In this document: in pieces, positions 1-8,268 of the stretch
Layout: each line of letters starts with the position of its first letter
Numbering within the stretch: position 1 is the first letter of the stretch
Assembly (NCBI GenBank): GCA_035564555.1
Contig: DATMTS010000028.1
Location: 1-39,364 of the forward strand
Direction: 5' to 3'
DNA: 39,364 bases
From: DATMTS01 sp035564555
GTDB lineage: Bacteria > Actinomycetota > Actinomycetes > Actinomycetales > Microbacteriaceae
The notes under the pieces: generated by a model
Databases searched by the model: none
Told to the model about the DNA's origin: nothing
What the model saw: the letters and a program-made list of their open reading frames with translations, nothing else
Translations under genes and position numbers: made by a program

Positions 1-24
1 CGCGGGACGTTCGCCGGTCCCGCG
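1..24 (-). terminator. Possible terminator hairpin downstream of tctA
   Basis: An 8-bp perfect inverted repeat (CGCGGGAC at 1-8, GTCCCGCG at 17-24) with an 8-nt loop lies 10 nt beyond the tctA stop codon. It fits a GC-rich transcript end for the tctCBA operon. The window begins here, so any T-run on the minus strand cannot be seen. Confidence 0.35.
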
Positions 25-34
25 CGCCGGAGCT

Positions 35-1588
35 TCAGGGCGCGGGGACCTCGTCCTCGGCTGCGTCCCGCTCGCGGGCACCGTCGCCGACGACCTGCCG
101 ACGTGCGGACCGGCGTCGCGCGGTCTTGACCAGAGGCGGCAGCACGAGCAGGAGCGCGACGACCGAATACAGGACGATCGGCAACGGCTCGCTGACCAGC
201 GCCGAGGGGTCGCCGGCACTGATCTGAAGGGTGCGCCGCAGCTGTCGCTCCATCTCCGGGCCGAGAATGGCTCCGACGATGATCGGCAGCACCGGTAGAC
301 CGTACCGCCTCGTGAGGTAACCGAGCGCCCCGATTGCGACGAGCAGCACGATGCTCAGGCTCTGCTGGCCGACCGCATAAGCGCCGAGCGTCGCGAAGAA
401 CAGGATGCCGGCGTAGAGATACGGCCGCGGGATCCGCAGCAGCTTCGCCCACAACGGCGCGAGCGGCAGGTTGAGGGCCAAAAGCAGAGCGTTGCCGACG
501 AAGAGGCTGGCGATCAGCGTCCAGACGAGAACCGGTTCTTCGGCGAACAGGAGCGGGCCGGGGTGGATCCCGTACTGATTGAACGCGGCGATCATGACCG
601 CCGCCGTGGCGGTCGTGGGCAGTCCGAGGGTGAGCAACGGCACGAGCGTGCCGGCCGCCGACGCGTTGTTCGCGGCCTCGGGGCCGGCGACGCCCTCGAT
701 CGCACCGTGCCCGAACTGCTCGGGATGCTTCGACAGCTTTTTCTCCGTCACGTACGACAGGAACGTCGGGATCTCGGCCCCGCCGGCCGGTATGGTGCCG
801 AACGGGAAGCCGATCAGCGTGCCGCGCAGCCAGGGTTTCCAACTCCGCTTCCAGTCGTCCCGTCCCATCCAGGGCATTCCCACCGGAATCGTCGTGGGCT
901 TCGAATGCCGAAGATGCGCCGCGATCCAGAGGGCTTCGCCGACCGCGAACAACCCGACCGCGATGATCACGACGTCGACGCCGCCGGCCAGCAGCGGCTG
1001 ACCGAACGTCAGCCGGGGCTGACCGGTGGTGGCGTCCATCCCGATCAGGCCGATGGTGAGACCGACGAAAAGGGCCGCGAGCCCGCGGATGCGCGAGGAG
1101 CCGAGCACGGTGCTGACGGCGATGAATGCGAACACCATCATGGCGAAATACGACGGCGCACCCAGACTGATGGCGATCGAGACGATGAACGGTGCGACGA
1201 AGACGAGGGCGCTGGTGGCGATCGAGCCGGCCACGAACGAACCGATCGCAGCCGTGGCCAGCGCCTGGGCGGCCCGCCCCGCCTTGGCCATCCTGTTGCC
1301 CTCCAGCGCCGTGACCACCGAGGAGGACTCCCCCGGCGTGTTGAGCAGGATCGAGGTGGTCGATCCGCCGTACATGCCGCCGTAGTAGATGCCGGCGAAC
1401 ATGATGACCGAGCCCGTCACATCCAGCGCGTACGTCAGCGGGAGCAGCAGGGCGACCGTCATCGCCGGGCCGATGCCGGGGAGCACGCCGACGGCCGTGC
1501 CGAGGAGCACGCCGATCAGGGCGAAGAGCAGGTTCTGCAGGGTGAGCGCGTTCGCGAACCCCTCCAGCAGAAGGCTGAGATTGTCCAT
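35..1588 (-). CDS. tctA: Tripartite tricarboxylate transporter large permease TctA
   Basis: Large membrane subunit of a tripartite tricarboxylate transporter (TTT), a secondary uptake system for carboxylates driven by an ion gradient. The 517-residue length is normal for the family. The N-terminal half holds the conserved GVLPGIGPAM loop (residues 34-43) and a GGMYGGSTTSILLNTPGE segment (about 70-87). The second half has the matching GLPTTATAAVMIAAF segment and further hydrophobic helices, about a dozen in all. The C-terminal tail is charged and probably cytoplasmic. It is the last gene of tctC-tctB-tctA; its ATG shares one base with the tctB stop (TGATG), suggesting translational coupling. 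The substrate cannot be read from the sequence; citrate, tricarballylate or another carboxylate are all possible. Confidence 0.95.
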   Translation of the reverse strand: MDNLSLLLEGFANALTLQNLLFALIGVLLGTAVGVLPGIGPAMTVALLLPLTYALDVTGSVIMFAGIYYGGMYGGSTTSILLNTPGESSSVVTALEGNRMAKAGRAAQALATAAIGSFVAGSIATSALVFVAPFIVSIAISLGAPSYFAMMVFAFIAVSTVLGSSRIRGLAALFVGLTIGLIGMDATTGQPRLTFGQPLLAGGVDVVIIAVGLFAVGEALWIAAHLRHSKPTTIPVGMPWMGRDDWKRSWKPWLRGTLIGFPFGTIPAGGAEIPTFLSYVTEKKLSKHPEQFGHGAIEGVAGPEAANNASAAGTLVPLLTLGLPTTATAAVMIAAFNQYGIHPGPLLFAEEPVLVWTLIASLFVGNALLLALNLPLAPLWAKLLRIPRPYLYAGILFFATLGAYAVGQQSLSIVLLVAIGALGYLTRRYGLPVLPIIVGAILGPEMERQLRRTLQISAGDPSALVSEPLPIVLYSVVALLLVLPPLVKTARRRSARRQVVGDGARERDAAEDEVPAP

Positions 1589-2091
1589 CAGAGGATTCCC
1601 GTCAGCAGGCCGGCCGGCAGTGGGACGCCGAGACCGAGCACGAAGCCGTAGAAGGTGGAGACCGAGAGGGCGACGCCGATCAGCAGCGCCCAGATGAAGC
1701 GCCTCGAGCCGAGCACGATCGCCGATCCGTAGAAGAGCAGCGCTGCGTCGATGACGAAGCCGAGCACATCCATCAGCACGGCGGCGGCGAGGATGATGCC
1801 GGCCAGGCCGATCAGCGTGGGCCAGTGTGCGCCCTGCGAGAGGTCGATGTCCTCGCCCTCCTCGGGAGCGGCGTGTCCGCCGCGGATCACGTCGATCGCC
1901 AGCGCGACCGCGCAGAGACCGAGTCCGACGGCGATGATCGTGGGCACGACCTGCGGCCCCATCACCCCGGCGTTGACGGCGGTGTGGCGGATCCCGGCGG
2001 TGTCGACGGCGACGACCACGGCGATCGCCCCGAGCAGGGCGGCGACACCCAGCTCGGAGCGGCCGCGGAGCGCGGTGCGGATGGAGTTCAC
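1588..2091 (-). CDS. tctB: Tripartite tricarboxylate transporter small permease TctB
   Basis: Small membrane subunit of the TTT transporter, 167 residues with four predicted hydrophobic helices, as expected for TctB. The frame stays open upstream, but the start chosen is the GTG at 2091-2089, which overlaps the tctC stop as GTGA. The protein then begins VNSIRTALRGRSELG, directly before the first helix. The upstream residues in this frame are arginine-rich and lie over tctC, so they look like shadow sequence. TctB proteins are poorly conserved; the call rests on length, helices and position between TctC and TctA. A cytoplasmic loop after helix 2 is acidic (EEGEDIDLS). Confidence 0.85.
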   Translation of the reverse strand: MNSIRTALRGRSELGVAALLGAIAVVVAVDTAGIRHTAVNAGVMGPQVVPTIIAVGLGLCAVALAIDVIRGGHAAPEEGEDIDLSQGAHWPTLIGLAGIILAAAVLMDVLGFVIDAALLFYGSAIVLGSRRFIWALLIGVALSVSTFYGFVLGLGVPLPAGLLTGIL

Positions 2092-3101
2092 GCCAGTCCC
2101 AGGCTCTTCAGGGTCGTGGCGACGCGCTTGTCCTGATCGACGAGGAAGGTGTGGAACTCGTTGCCGGTGATGAACGCATCGGTCCAGCCGTTCGCCTTCA
2201 GCACGGCGGCCCATTCGTCGCTGTCATGCATCTTCGTCAACGCCGCGATCAGCCGTGCCTTCTCCGCAGCGGTGATCTTCGGGGGCGCCAGCAGCCCGCG
2301 CCAATTGGTGAAGACCAGGTCGACGCCCTCCTCGGTCAGGGTCGGTGCGTCGAGCACCGGCACCCGCTCCTTGCTGGAGACCGCGAGCACGCGTAGGTCG
2401 CCTGACTGCACCTGCTCCAGGAACTCGCCGTAACCGGAGACGGCGAACTTGATCTTGCCGCCGAGGATCGCCGGCAGAAGCTCTCCGCCGCCGTCGTAGG
2501 CGACGTAGTTCACGTCCTTGGCCTTGATGCCCACCGTGTCGGCGAGCTGCATCGGCAGCAGATGGTCGGGTCCGCCAGGCGAAGAGCCGCCGCCGACCGC
2601 GAATCCGGCCGGGTCGGCCTTCCACGCCGTGACCAGGTCGGCGAGTGTTTTGTACGGCGACTTCGCGGGCACGAAGATGGCACCCGCCTCCTCGATCAGG
2701 CGGGCGATCGGGGTGGCGTCTGCGACCCGGGCTTCGGTCTCGTTGGTGTAGGCGGCGCCGACGACGCCGAGACCCATCACGAGCAGGAACTTGGCGTTCG
2801 CCGATTCGGTGATCGTCCGAGCGAGCCCGACGGTGCCGCCCGCTCCCGGGAGGTTGGTCACCTCGGTGCCTTTCGTGGCGCCGATCTCATCCATGACCTT
2901 CACCATCGACCGCCCGGTCACGTCGTATCCGCCACCGGGTGAGTTGGGCACGACCACCTGCACGTTCGCGAGGGGGCCGGTTTCGGTGCCCGCGGCCTGG
3001 TGCTGGCCGCCGGTGACACCGCATGCGCTCATCGTGAGCGCGACCGTCGCCGCCAGTGCCGTCGCCGCGAGACCGCGTCGCTTCGTTGCCGCTGTGCTCA
3101 T
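2088..3101 (-). CDS. tctC: TctC-type extracytoplasmic solute receptor (lipoprotein)
   Basis: Substrate-binding protein of the TTT system (Bug/TctC family), 337 residues. The N-terminus has a basic region, a hydrophobic stretch and a lipobox ending LTMSAC, so Cys27 is the likely lipidated residue and the receptor is tethered outside the membrane, as usual in Gram-positives. The mature part carries the family signature region VVVPNSPGGGYDVTGR (about residues 49-64) and ends in a typical Bug C-terminus. The start ATG has AGAGGA 7 nt upstream. First gene of tctCBA and divergent from the sensor kinase across a 188-bp intergenic region, so it is probably the gene under control of that two-component system. 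Ligand unknown. Confidence 0.92.
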   Translation of the reverse strand: MSTAATKRRGLAATALAATVALTMSACGVTGGQHQAAGTETGPLANVQVVVPNSPGGGYDVTGRSMVKVMDEIGATKGTEVTNLPGAGGTVGLARTITESANAKFLLVMGLGVVGAAYTNETEARVADATPIARLIEEAGAIFVPAKSPYKTLADLVTAWKADPAGFAVGGGSSPGGPDHLLPMQLADTVGIKAKDVNYVAYDGGGELLPAILGGKIKFAVSGYGEFLEQVQSGDLRVLAVSSKERVPVLDAPTLTEEGVDLVFTNWRGLLAPPKITAAEKARLIAALTKMHDSDEWAAVLKANGWTDAFITGNEFHTFLVDQDKRVATTLKSLGLA

Positions 3102-3150
3102 CTGAAAATCCTCTTCGATCCGTGGCCGGCCTCGTCGCCGACCCGAGTCA

Positions 3151-3250
3151 TTGTGCGCAGCCGCCGGCCGGCCGGCACAACTTCTGGTCTTAGCGAACGT
3201 TGTGTAGCTTGTGACGCCCGCTTCGGATTTCGTTTCGCTTCGGGTTGTGC
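3151..3250. promoter_or_regulatory. Divergent control region with a cluster of TTGTG motifs
   Basis: The intergenic region between tctC and the kinase gene holds five TTGTG/CACAA motifs in 100 bp: TTGTGC at 3151-3156, its inverse GCACAA at 3175-3180, TTGTG at 3200-3204 and 3209-3213 (9-nt period), and TTGTGC at 3245-3250. The first and last extend to TTGTGCGC. The motifs and the divergent layout are visible; that they are operator half-sites for the adjacent CitB-type regulator is inference. No confident -35/-10 pair was found. Confidence 0.35.
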
Positions 3251-3289
3251 GCGATCATTCCCTGAGTACCGAATGGGCGACGGCGGCCG

Positions 3290-5017
3290 ATGGGAGGCGA
3301 CGTGCGAGCGAAATCGGCGACGCATACGCGTCTCGGCCTCACCCGGCAGCTCTTGATCTTCCAGTTGACGCTTCTGGCGATCGTACTTGTCGCGGTGACC
3401 GCCATCTCGCTGGAACAGGCGCGCAGCAATTTCGCGAGTGGGCAGCAGAGGCGGATGCTCGCGGTGGCGGAGTATTCGGCGGCTGTGCCGTTGCTGCGCA
3501 AGGCTCTCGCCGACGACTCCCGCTGGCAGAGCCTGACAGTGCAGACCGAATCTCTGCGGGCGACGACCGGTGTCGACCAGCTGATCGTGACGGATGTCTC
3601 GGGTCGCGTCGTGGCCTCTCCTGTCGACCCGCGCGTGCTGCGCACTACGCTCAGCCTTCGTCCGGCCGCGCAGAGGTCGAACGGTGGATGGGCCGGGCCG
3701 GCACAATTGGGACGGGACTCCTACGTGGTGGCGCAGGTTCCGGTGCTGGCCGACGACGGCCGATTCATCGGCACCGTGATCGCGGCCCGGGAGTTCCCGG
3801 ACCTGGCCGGCCTGCTCGCAGGGGCGGCTCCGGACCTGCTCACCTACCTCTCCGTCGCAGGCATCCTGGGCGCGGCCGGGTCATGGTGGCTGGCGAACCG
3901 TGTGAAGCGGCAGACGCTGGGGCTGGAGCCCGAACAGATCGCCCGGCTCGTGGAGCATCGCGAAGCCATGCTGCGCGGCATCCGAGAAGGCGTGGTCGCC
4001 GTCGACTCGGATGGCGTGATCACCCTCGTGAATGACAGCGCACGTGAGCTGCTCGGGCTTCCGGTCGACGCCGTGGGGCGCGGCGTGGACGATGTCGGGC
4101 TCGACGCCGAAGCGATCCGGGTGCTGCGCGCCGACAGCGAGGGGGCGCGCGACGTCGCGCTGGTCAACGCGGGCACACTGTTGGTGGTGAACCGCACGAC
4201 CATCCACCTGCCGCGTTCCCGGCCGGAGGTCGTGACCACGCTGCGTGACCGAACGGAGCTGGTGACCTTGCAGCATGACCTCGGCAGCAGCATCCAGGCG
4301 ACGAACACTCTGCGTGCGCAAACCCACGAATTCGCGAACCGGCTGCACACCATCTCGATGCTCATGCAGCTCGGCGACACCGCCGCTGCCGTCGACTACA
4401 TCGATGCCGTGTCGCGCGATCGACTGCATCTGGACAGCAGCGTGCTGTCCCGCATCTCGGATCCCGCCGTCGCGGCACTATGCATCGCCAAGGCCTCGCT
4501 CGCGGCTGAGCGCGGTGCGACGCTCGCCCTCACGGCGCAGTCGTCGTTGCCACGAGTCGATGAGACCCTCTCAGCCGACCTGGTCACGGTGATCGGCAAC
4601 CTGGTCGACAATGCACTCGACGCTGTCACCGGGGCACCGGTACGCCGGGTGGAGGTCGAGATCAGAGGAGTCGGCGGACCCGAGCCGGCCGAACGGCGCG
4701 CGGAAGGCGTGGCGGAGGTGCGGGTGCGCGTCAGAGATAGCGGACCGGGGGTCGCGACCGCCCTGGCGGAGCGCATGTTCGAAGTCGGAGCGACCTCCAA
4801 GGCCGGGGACGCCGACGGAAGGCATGGTTTCGGATTGGCCATCGTGCAGCTCGTGGCGACGCGGCGCGGCGGACGCGTCGGCTACGAGAACGACGAAGGA
4901 GCGGTGTTCGAGGCGGTGCTGCCGGCATCGCCGGGCGGCCCCGCCCCGTTCGTAGAGACCGCGGCGGGCGAGGCCCTGTCCGCCGGGTCCGGCGATTGCG
5001 GAGTCGATCGTGCATGA
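3290..5017 (+). CDS. CitA/DcuS-family sensor histidine kinase
   Basis: Membrane sensor kinase of the carboxylate-sensing type, 575 residues. Layout: transmembrane helix about 21-40, extracytoplasmic sensor domain about 45-180, second helix about 183-203, cytoplasmic PAS domain about 220-320, then the kinase core. The phosphoacceptor motif is THEFANRLH with His346, the form typical of CitA/DcuS rather than classical HisKA kinases. The ATP-binding domain shows an N box GNLVDNALDA (436-445), G1 DSGPGV (483-488) and G2 HGFGLAIV (512-519). It overlaps the response-regulator gene by 8 bp. A GTG at 3302 is an alternative start that would not affect the first helix. Likely senses an external carboxylate and controls tctCBA; the ligand is not known. 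Confidence 0.93.
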   Translation: MGGDVRAKSATHTRLGLTRQLLIFQLTLLAIVLVAVTAISLEQARSNFASGQQRRMLAVAEYSAAVPLLRKALADDSRWQSLTVQTESLRATTGVDQLIVTDVSGRVVASPVDPRVLRTTLSLRPAAQRSNGGWAGPAQLGRDSYVVAQVPVLADDGRFIGTVIAAREFPDLAGLLAGAAPDLLTYLSVAGILGAAGSWWLANRVKRQTLGLEPEQIARLVEHREAMLRGIREGVVAVDSDGVITLVNDSARELLGLPVDAVGRGVDDVGLDAEAIRVLRADSEGARDVALVNAGTLLVVNRTTIHLPRSRPEVVTTLRDRTELVTLQHDLGSSIQATNTLRAQTHEFANRLHTISMLMQLGDTAAAVDYIDAVSRDRLHLDSSVLSRISDPAVAALCIAKASLAAERGATLALTAQSSLPRVDETLSADLVTVIGNLVDNALDAVTGAPVRRVEVEIRGVGGPEPAERRAEGVAEVRVRVRDSGPGVATALAERMFEVGATSKAGDADGRHGFGLAIVQLVATRRGGRVGYENDEGAVFEAVLPASPGGPAPFVETAAGEALSAGSGDCGVDRA

Positions 5018-5693
5018 TGTGCTGATCGTCGAAGACGACTTCATGGTCGCCCGCGCTCATGAACGCATCGTCGAACGCATTCCCGGGTTCCGCGTCATCG
5101 GCGTGGCGCATTCCGGATCCGAAGCGTTGGATGCGATCGCCTCTTCGCGTCCTCGGCTGGTCCTGCTGGACATGTACCTGCCCGACATGTCGGGATTGGA
5201 GGTGATCCGTCGCGCGCGTGAGGATCGGCACGATGTCGATTTCCTGGTGCTGACGGCCGCGCGGGAAGCGCAGATCGTCGCCGGCGCCCTGCACGGCGGA
5301 ATCGTGAGCTACTTGCTGAAGCCCTTCAAGATCCCGGAACTCGAGGCCAGGCTGGCCGCGTATGCCGAGCGACGCCGGGTGCTCGGCAAGTCCGCCGAAC
5401 TGGATCAGCGTGACCTCGATCAGGCGCTCGGTGCCGGTGCCGGGCGAACAGTCGAACTGCCGAAGGGACTGAGCACTGAGACGGCGGAACTGATCGCTCG
5501 CACTCTGCGAGCCAGTTCACCCGACCTCGCCGCCTCGGAATGCGGCGAGCTGCTGGGCATGTCGCGCGTGATCGCACGCAAGTATCTGGAGCACTTCGTC
5601 AGCAGCGGCCGTGCGACGGTCGCGCTTCGTTACGGTCAGACGGGTCGGCCGCAACGCCGATACTCCTGGGTGGAGGCGGGCGGCGCGGGCTGA
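5010..5693 (+). CDS. CitB/DcuR-family response regulator
   Basis: DNA-binding partner of the preceding kinase, 227 residues. Receiver domain residues 1-120: acidic pair Asp9/Asp10, phosphoacceptor Asp54 in LVLLDMYLPD, switch Thr82 in LVLTAA and Lys104 in YLLKPF. The C-terminal domain (about 150-220) has a helix-turn-helix reading ASECGELLGMSRVIARKYLE followed by a basic wing-like segment, as in CitB/DcuR regulators. The ATG lies inside the end of the kinase gene, indicating coupled translation. Presumed to activate the divergent tct operon. Confidence 0.92.
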   Translation: MHDVLIVEDDFMVARAHERIVERIPGFRVIGVAHSGSEALDAIASSRPRLVLLDMYLPDMSGLEVIRRAREDRHDVDFLVLTAAREAQIVAGALHGGIVSYLLKPFKIPELEARLAAYAERRRVLGKSAELDQRDLDQALGAGAGRTVELPKGLSTETAELIARTLRASSPDLAASECGELLGMSRVIARKYLEHFVSSGRATVALRYGQTGRPQRRYSWVEAGGAG

Positions 5694-5782
5694 GCCTCAG
5701 GGGTTGCTCGCACGCCGGCAGAGGTGGGTACCTCTCGGTGCGGGCCGATCAGTCTGCAGTCAAAGGCCTGTCGCACGCACGG

Positions 5783-6502
5783 TCAGCTCTGACCGCCGGC
5801 CTCGATGATGGATTTGAGTGCAGCCGTGTCGGTGATGCTTCCGGCGTACGAGTGCCCGTTCACCAGGACCGTGGGCGTGCCCTTGATCTTCGTGATGTCG
5901 GCGCCCTTGATGGGACCGTTCAGGGCGGCGTCGGTGATCTTCGTCACCCACGGCACGTACGTCTGCATCTTGACGCATCGGGTGATGCTGGCGGCGCCGA
6001 CATCGGCGCTGAGCGAGACGAGCTGCTTGTCCGTCAGCCCGGGCGAGTTCTCATGTGGTTGATGGGCGTAGAGCGAGCCGAGGTACGAGAGGGTCTGCTT
6101 GGGTGAGGCCGCCGCCACGCAGGTCAGAGCGTTCGCTGCGCGCGAGGAGTACGCGGTGCCCTGCGAGATCTGGTCGAGGAAGTTCAACGGGTGCACACGC
6201 AATGTGATGGTGCCGTCGTTGACGAGCTGGGCGAGTTGACGACCGTTCGCCGTCTCGAACTGTCCGCAATACGGGCACATCGGGTCGATGTAGGTGTCGA
6301 CCGTCGTGGATCCGCTGCCGACCGACAGGTATCCGTCGTCGAGGTGGGCGGCGCCGATGGTGCCGGTCGCCACCGATGACGCCTTTCCGGAACTGGAACT
6401 GTCGTCCTGGGACGGTCCAGACGAGCACGCGGCGCACAGCAACACGACGGCTGCAGCGGCCGTCACAGCGAGCACTCGCGTGGCACGGGAAAGGATGCTC
6501 AT
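5783..6502 (-). CDS. Thioredoxin-fold (DsbA-like) lipoprotein
   Basis: Extracytoplasmic thiol-disulfide oxidoreductase-like protein, 239 residues. The signal sequence ends in LLCAAC, giving a lipobox with Cys26 as the probable lipid anchor. A Ser/Thr/Gly-rich linker follows, then a DsbA/thioredoxin-4-type domain with a CPYC active site (Cys75, Cys78) in PMCPYCGQF. A cis-Pro loop is likely at GTPTVLVNG near the C-terminus. The gene starts 5 nt after the nusB stop, so it is probably read on the efp-nusB transcript. It faces the response-regulator gene tail to tail. In Streptomyces nusB is followed by bldD and pyrR, so this neighbour is lineage-specific. Whether it oxidises, isomerises or reduces its partners cannot be told. 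Confidence 0.88.
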   Translation of the reverse strand: MSILSRATRVLAVTAAAAVVLLCAACSSGPSQDDSSSSGKASSVATGTIGAAHLDDGYLSVGSGSTTVDTYIDPMCPYCGQFETANGRQLAQLVNDGTITLRVHPLNFLDQISQGTAYSSRAANALTCVAAASPKQTLSYLGSLYAHQPHENSPGLTDKQLVSLSADVGAASITRCVKMQTYVPWVTKITDAALNGPIKGADITKIKGTPTVLVNGHSYAGSITDTAALKSIIEAGGQS

Positions 6503-6507
6503 GCGGG

Positions 6508-6927
6508 TCAGCCCTTCGACATGGTGTTGGCGATCGTCGCGAGAACGCCGTTGATGAATCCGCTCGAATCGTCGGTGGAGAGCACCGTCGCCGCCTCGAC
6601 GGCTTCGGAGATCGCCACGCCCGCCGGGACCTCCGGGTTGTAGAGCAGCTCCCAGATCGCTATCCGTAGGATCGCCCGGTCAACGACCGGCATCCGCTCG
6701 AGGGTCCAGCCGCGTGCGTACGTCTGGATCAGTTCGTCGATCTCGGCACGGTGATCCACGACGCCCGACACGATCTCGCGGGCATACAGCCAGGACGACT
6801 CGCGTTGCGGCAGACCCGCGGCGCGCTCGGCCTCCGTGGCGAGCGCCTGATCCAGCGGTGTCTGGCGAACGTCAGCGGAGTAGAGCACGTCGAGCGCGCG
6901 CTTGCGCGCCTTGGTTCGAGCGCTCAC
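6508..6927 (-). CDS. nusB: Transcription antitermination factor NusB
   Basis: All-helical RNA-binding factor that joins NusE (S10) on boxA of rRNA transcripts for antitermination. Length 139 residues is typical. Recognisable features are the N-terminal ARKRALDVLYSADVR, the central arginine-rich TLERMPVVDRAILRIAIWELLY and the C-terminal SGFINGVLATIA. The start is GTG, overlapping the efp stop as GTGA (6924-6927), so translation is coupled to efp. Confidence 0.96.
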   Translation of the reverse strand: MSARTKARKRALDVLYSADVRQTPLDQALATEAERAAGLPQRESSWLYAREIVSGVVDHRAEIDELIQTYARGWTLERMPVVDRAILRIAIWELLYNPEVPAGVAISEAVEAATVLSTDDSSGFINGVLATIANTMSKG

Positions 6928-7487
6928 TCGTTCACACGGCCGAGGTAGTCGCCCGTGCGGGTGTCGACCTTGACCTTGGTGCCGGTCTCGAGGAACAACG
7001 GCACCTGGATCTGGTAGCCGGTCTCCACGGTCGCCGGCTTCGTTCCGCCCGTCGAGCGGTCGCCCTGCAGACCCGGCTCGGTGTACGTGATCTCGAGCAC
7101 GACGGATGCCGGCAACTCGACGTAGAGCGGGTTGCCGTTGTTCATCGCGATCGTGACGTTCTGGTTCTCCAGCATGAAGTTCGCGGCCTCGCCGACGACC
7201 GGCCCGGGAACGGTGAACTGGTCGTAGTCGCTCGTGTCCATGAAGACGAAGCCGTCGCCGTCGCTGTAGAGGTACTGGTATTCGCGTCGGTCGACGTTCT
7301 CGAACTCGAGTTTGGTGCCGGCGTTGTAGGTGCGATCGACGACTTTGCCGGTCACCACGTTCTTGAGCTTGGTGCGAACGAACGCGCCGCCCTTACCGGG
7401 CTTGACGTGCTGGAACTCGATGACCGTCCAGAGCTGGCCGTCGATGTTGAGGACGGCGCCATTGCGGATGTCAGCGGTGGATGCCAT
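6924..7487 (-). CDS. efp: Translation elongation factor P
   Basis: EF-P, 187 residues, binds the ribosome between P and E sites and relieves stalling at polyproline. The N-terminal KOW-like domain has the tip loop KPGKGGAF; the Lys in PGKGG is the position modified in many bacteria. No modification genes (epmA, epmB, ymfI or earP type) are visible here, so its state is unknown. The EF-P signature lies in the C-terminal domain (ETGYQIQVPLFLETGTKVKVDTR). The ATG is preceded by AGGGATC. First gene of efp-nusB-dsbA-like. In M. tuberculosis pepQ lies just upstream; here a 60-codon gene takes that slot. Confidence 0.97.
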   Translation of the reverse strand: MASTADIRNGAVLNIDGQLWTVIEFQHVKPGKGGAFVRTKLKNVVTGKVVDRTYNAGTKLEFENVDRREYQYLYSDGDGFVFMDTSDYDQFTVPGPVVGEAANFMLENQNVTIAMNNGNPLYVELPASVVLEITYTEPGLQGDRSTGGTKPATVETGYQIQVPLFLETGTKVKVDTRTGDYLGRVNE

Positions 7488-7502
7488 GCGTGAAGATCCC
7501 TA

Positions 7503-7583
7503 TTCTTTCGGTTCTTTCGGGAGATGTTGAAGCGGTGCGGCGGGCGCGGATGACGGCGCCTGAACTGCCATCGGACGATTCTA
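7503..7583 (-). promoter_or_regulatory. efp leader: candidate -10 and direct repeat
   Basis: Read on the minus strand, a TAGAAT hexamer (7583-7578), five of six matches to the -10 consensus, lies about 90 nt upstream of the efp ATG. No convincing -35 is present. Nearer the gene is a perfect 9-bp direct repeat (TTCTTTCGG on the plus strand at 7503-7511 and 7512-7520; CCGAAAGAA in the mRNA). The hexamer overlaps the stop codon of the small upstream gene. Confidence 0.3.
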
Positions 7584-7763
7584 GTTCACACGCGCTGAGA
7601 GCAGGCTATTCATGAGGCGCGACAGACCCGCGTTCGGCCGTCTCGGCACAGCCGCGACATCCATTGGGTCGAAGTGTCCGAGCGACGCGCCGGGCTCACC
7701 GGGATCGACGAGCACCCAGGCGTTCAACCTGGTCAACGCGCGACCTCCGCGACTGCCCTGCAC
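7581..7763 (-). CDS. Small protein of unknown function between aroQ and efp
   Basis: A 60-codon frame with a GTG start, GGAG 6 nt upstream, beginning 18 nt after the aroQ stop. Third codon positions are mostly G or C, as in the neighbouring real genes, which supports coding. The product has no membrane helix or motif I recognise; the central part reads LNAWVLVDPGEPGASLGHFD and the C-terminus is RLMNSLLSARVN. It fills the slot where pepQ lies in M. tuberculosis but does not resemble that peptidase. It could be a lineage-specific small protein or a remnant. Confidence 0.4.
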   Translation of the reverse strand: MQGSRGGRALTRLNAWVLVDPGEPGASLGHFDPMDVAAVPRRPNAGLSRLMNSLLSARVN

Positions 7764-7781
7764 CGGGTGCTCCGGCGCGCG

Positions 7782-8222
7782 CTAGTCCGCGGTGCTCCGC
7801 AGCAGCTGCGTCAGCGCCAGCCGGTACGAGTCGAACCCGAACCCGACGATCACCCCGGAGGCCACACCGCTGATCACACTCGTGTGCCGGAACTCCTCCC
7901 GCGCGTGCGGGTTCGAGATGTGCACCTCGATCACCGGCACGCCGGCCGAGGTCACGAGAGACACGGCATCCCGAAGCGCGTACGAGTAGTGCGTCCACGC
8001 CCCTGCGTTCAGGATGACCGGTGAGCCTGAGTCGACGGCCTCGTGCAGCCATCCGATCAACTCCCCCTCGGCATCCGTCTGACGCAGATCAAGCTCAACA
8101 GAGCCCGCGTCGGCGACAAGCAGTTCGCGTAGGTCGTGCAAAGTCTGGGAGCCGTACACCTCGGGCTCTCGGGTGCCGAGGCGTCCGAGGTTCGGGCCGT
8201 TCAGAACGAGGATGGTCGACAT
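7782..8222 (-). CDS. aroQ: Type II 3-dehydroquinate dehydratase
   Basis: Third step of the shikimate pathway: dehydrates 3-dehydroquinate to 3-dehydroshikimate. A cytoplasmic, dodecameric enzyme in this family. About 146 residues, normal for type II. The N-terminus ILVLNGPNLGRLGTREP contains the family signature and the flexible lid with its catalytic Arg; the Tyr of EVYG is the usual catalytic Tyr; NAGAWTHYSYALRDA and VIEVHISNPHAREEFRH carry the remaining active-site Asn, His and Arg. An ATG two codons upstream (8228) is possible, but 8222 has the better spacing from an AGG. Downstream of aroB in the same orientation. Confidence 0.95.
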   Translation of the reverse strand: MSTILVLNGPNLGRLGTREPEVYGSQTLHDLRELLVADAGSVELDLRQTDAEGELIGWLHEAVDSGSPVILNAGAWTHYSYALRDAVSLVTSAGVPVIEVHISNPHAREEFRHTSVISGVASGVIVGFGFDSYRLALTQLLRSTAD

Positions 8223-8268
8223 GTGCATCAGCCTATCGGCGCCATCGGCGAGGCCGGCGCAGCCAGAG

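Noticed and set aside
563..1651. Plus-strand open frame opposite tctA
   Set aside because: Arg/Asp/Gly-rich shadow of the transporter gene.
5720..5735. Hairpin AGAGGT-GGGT-ACCTCT between the convergent response-regulator and DsbA-like genes
   Set aside because: Only 6 bp and no T-run; not convincing as a bidirectional terminator.
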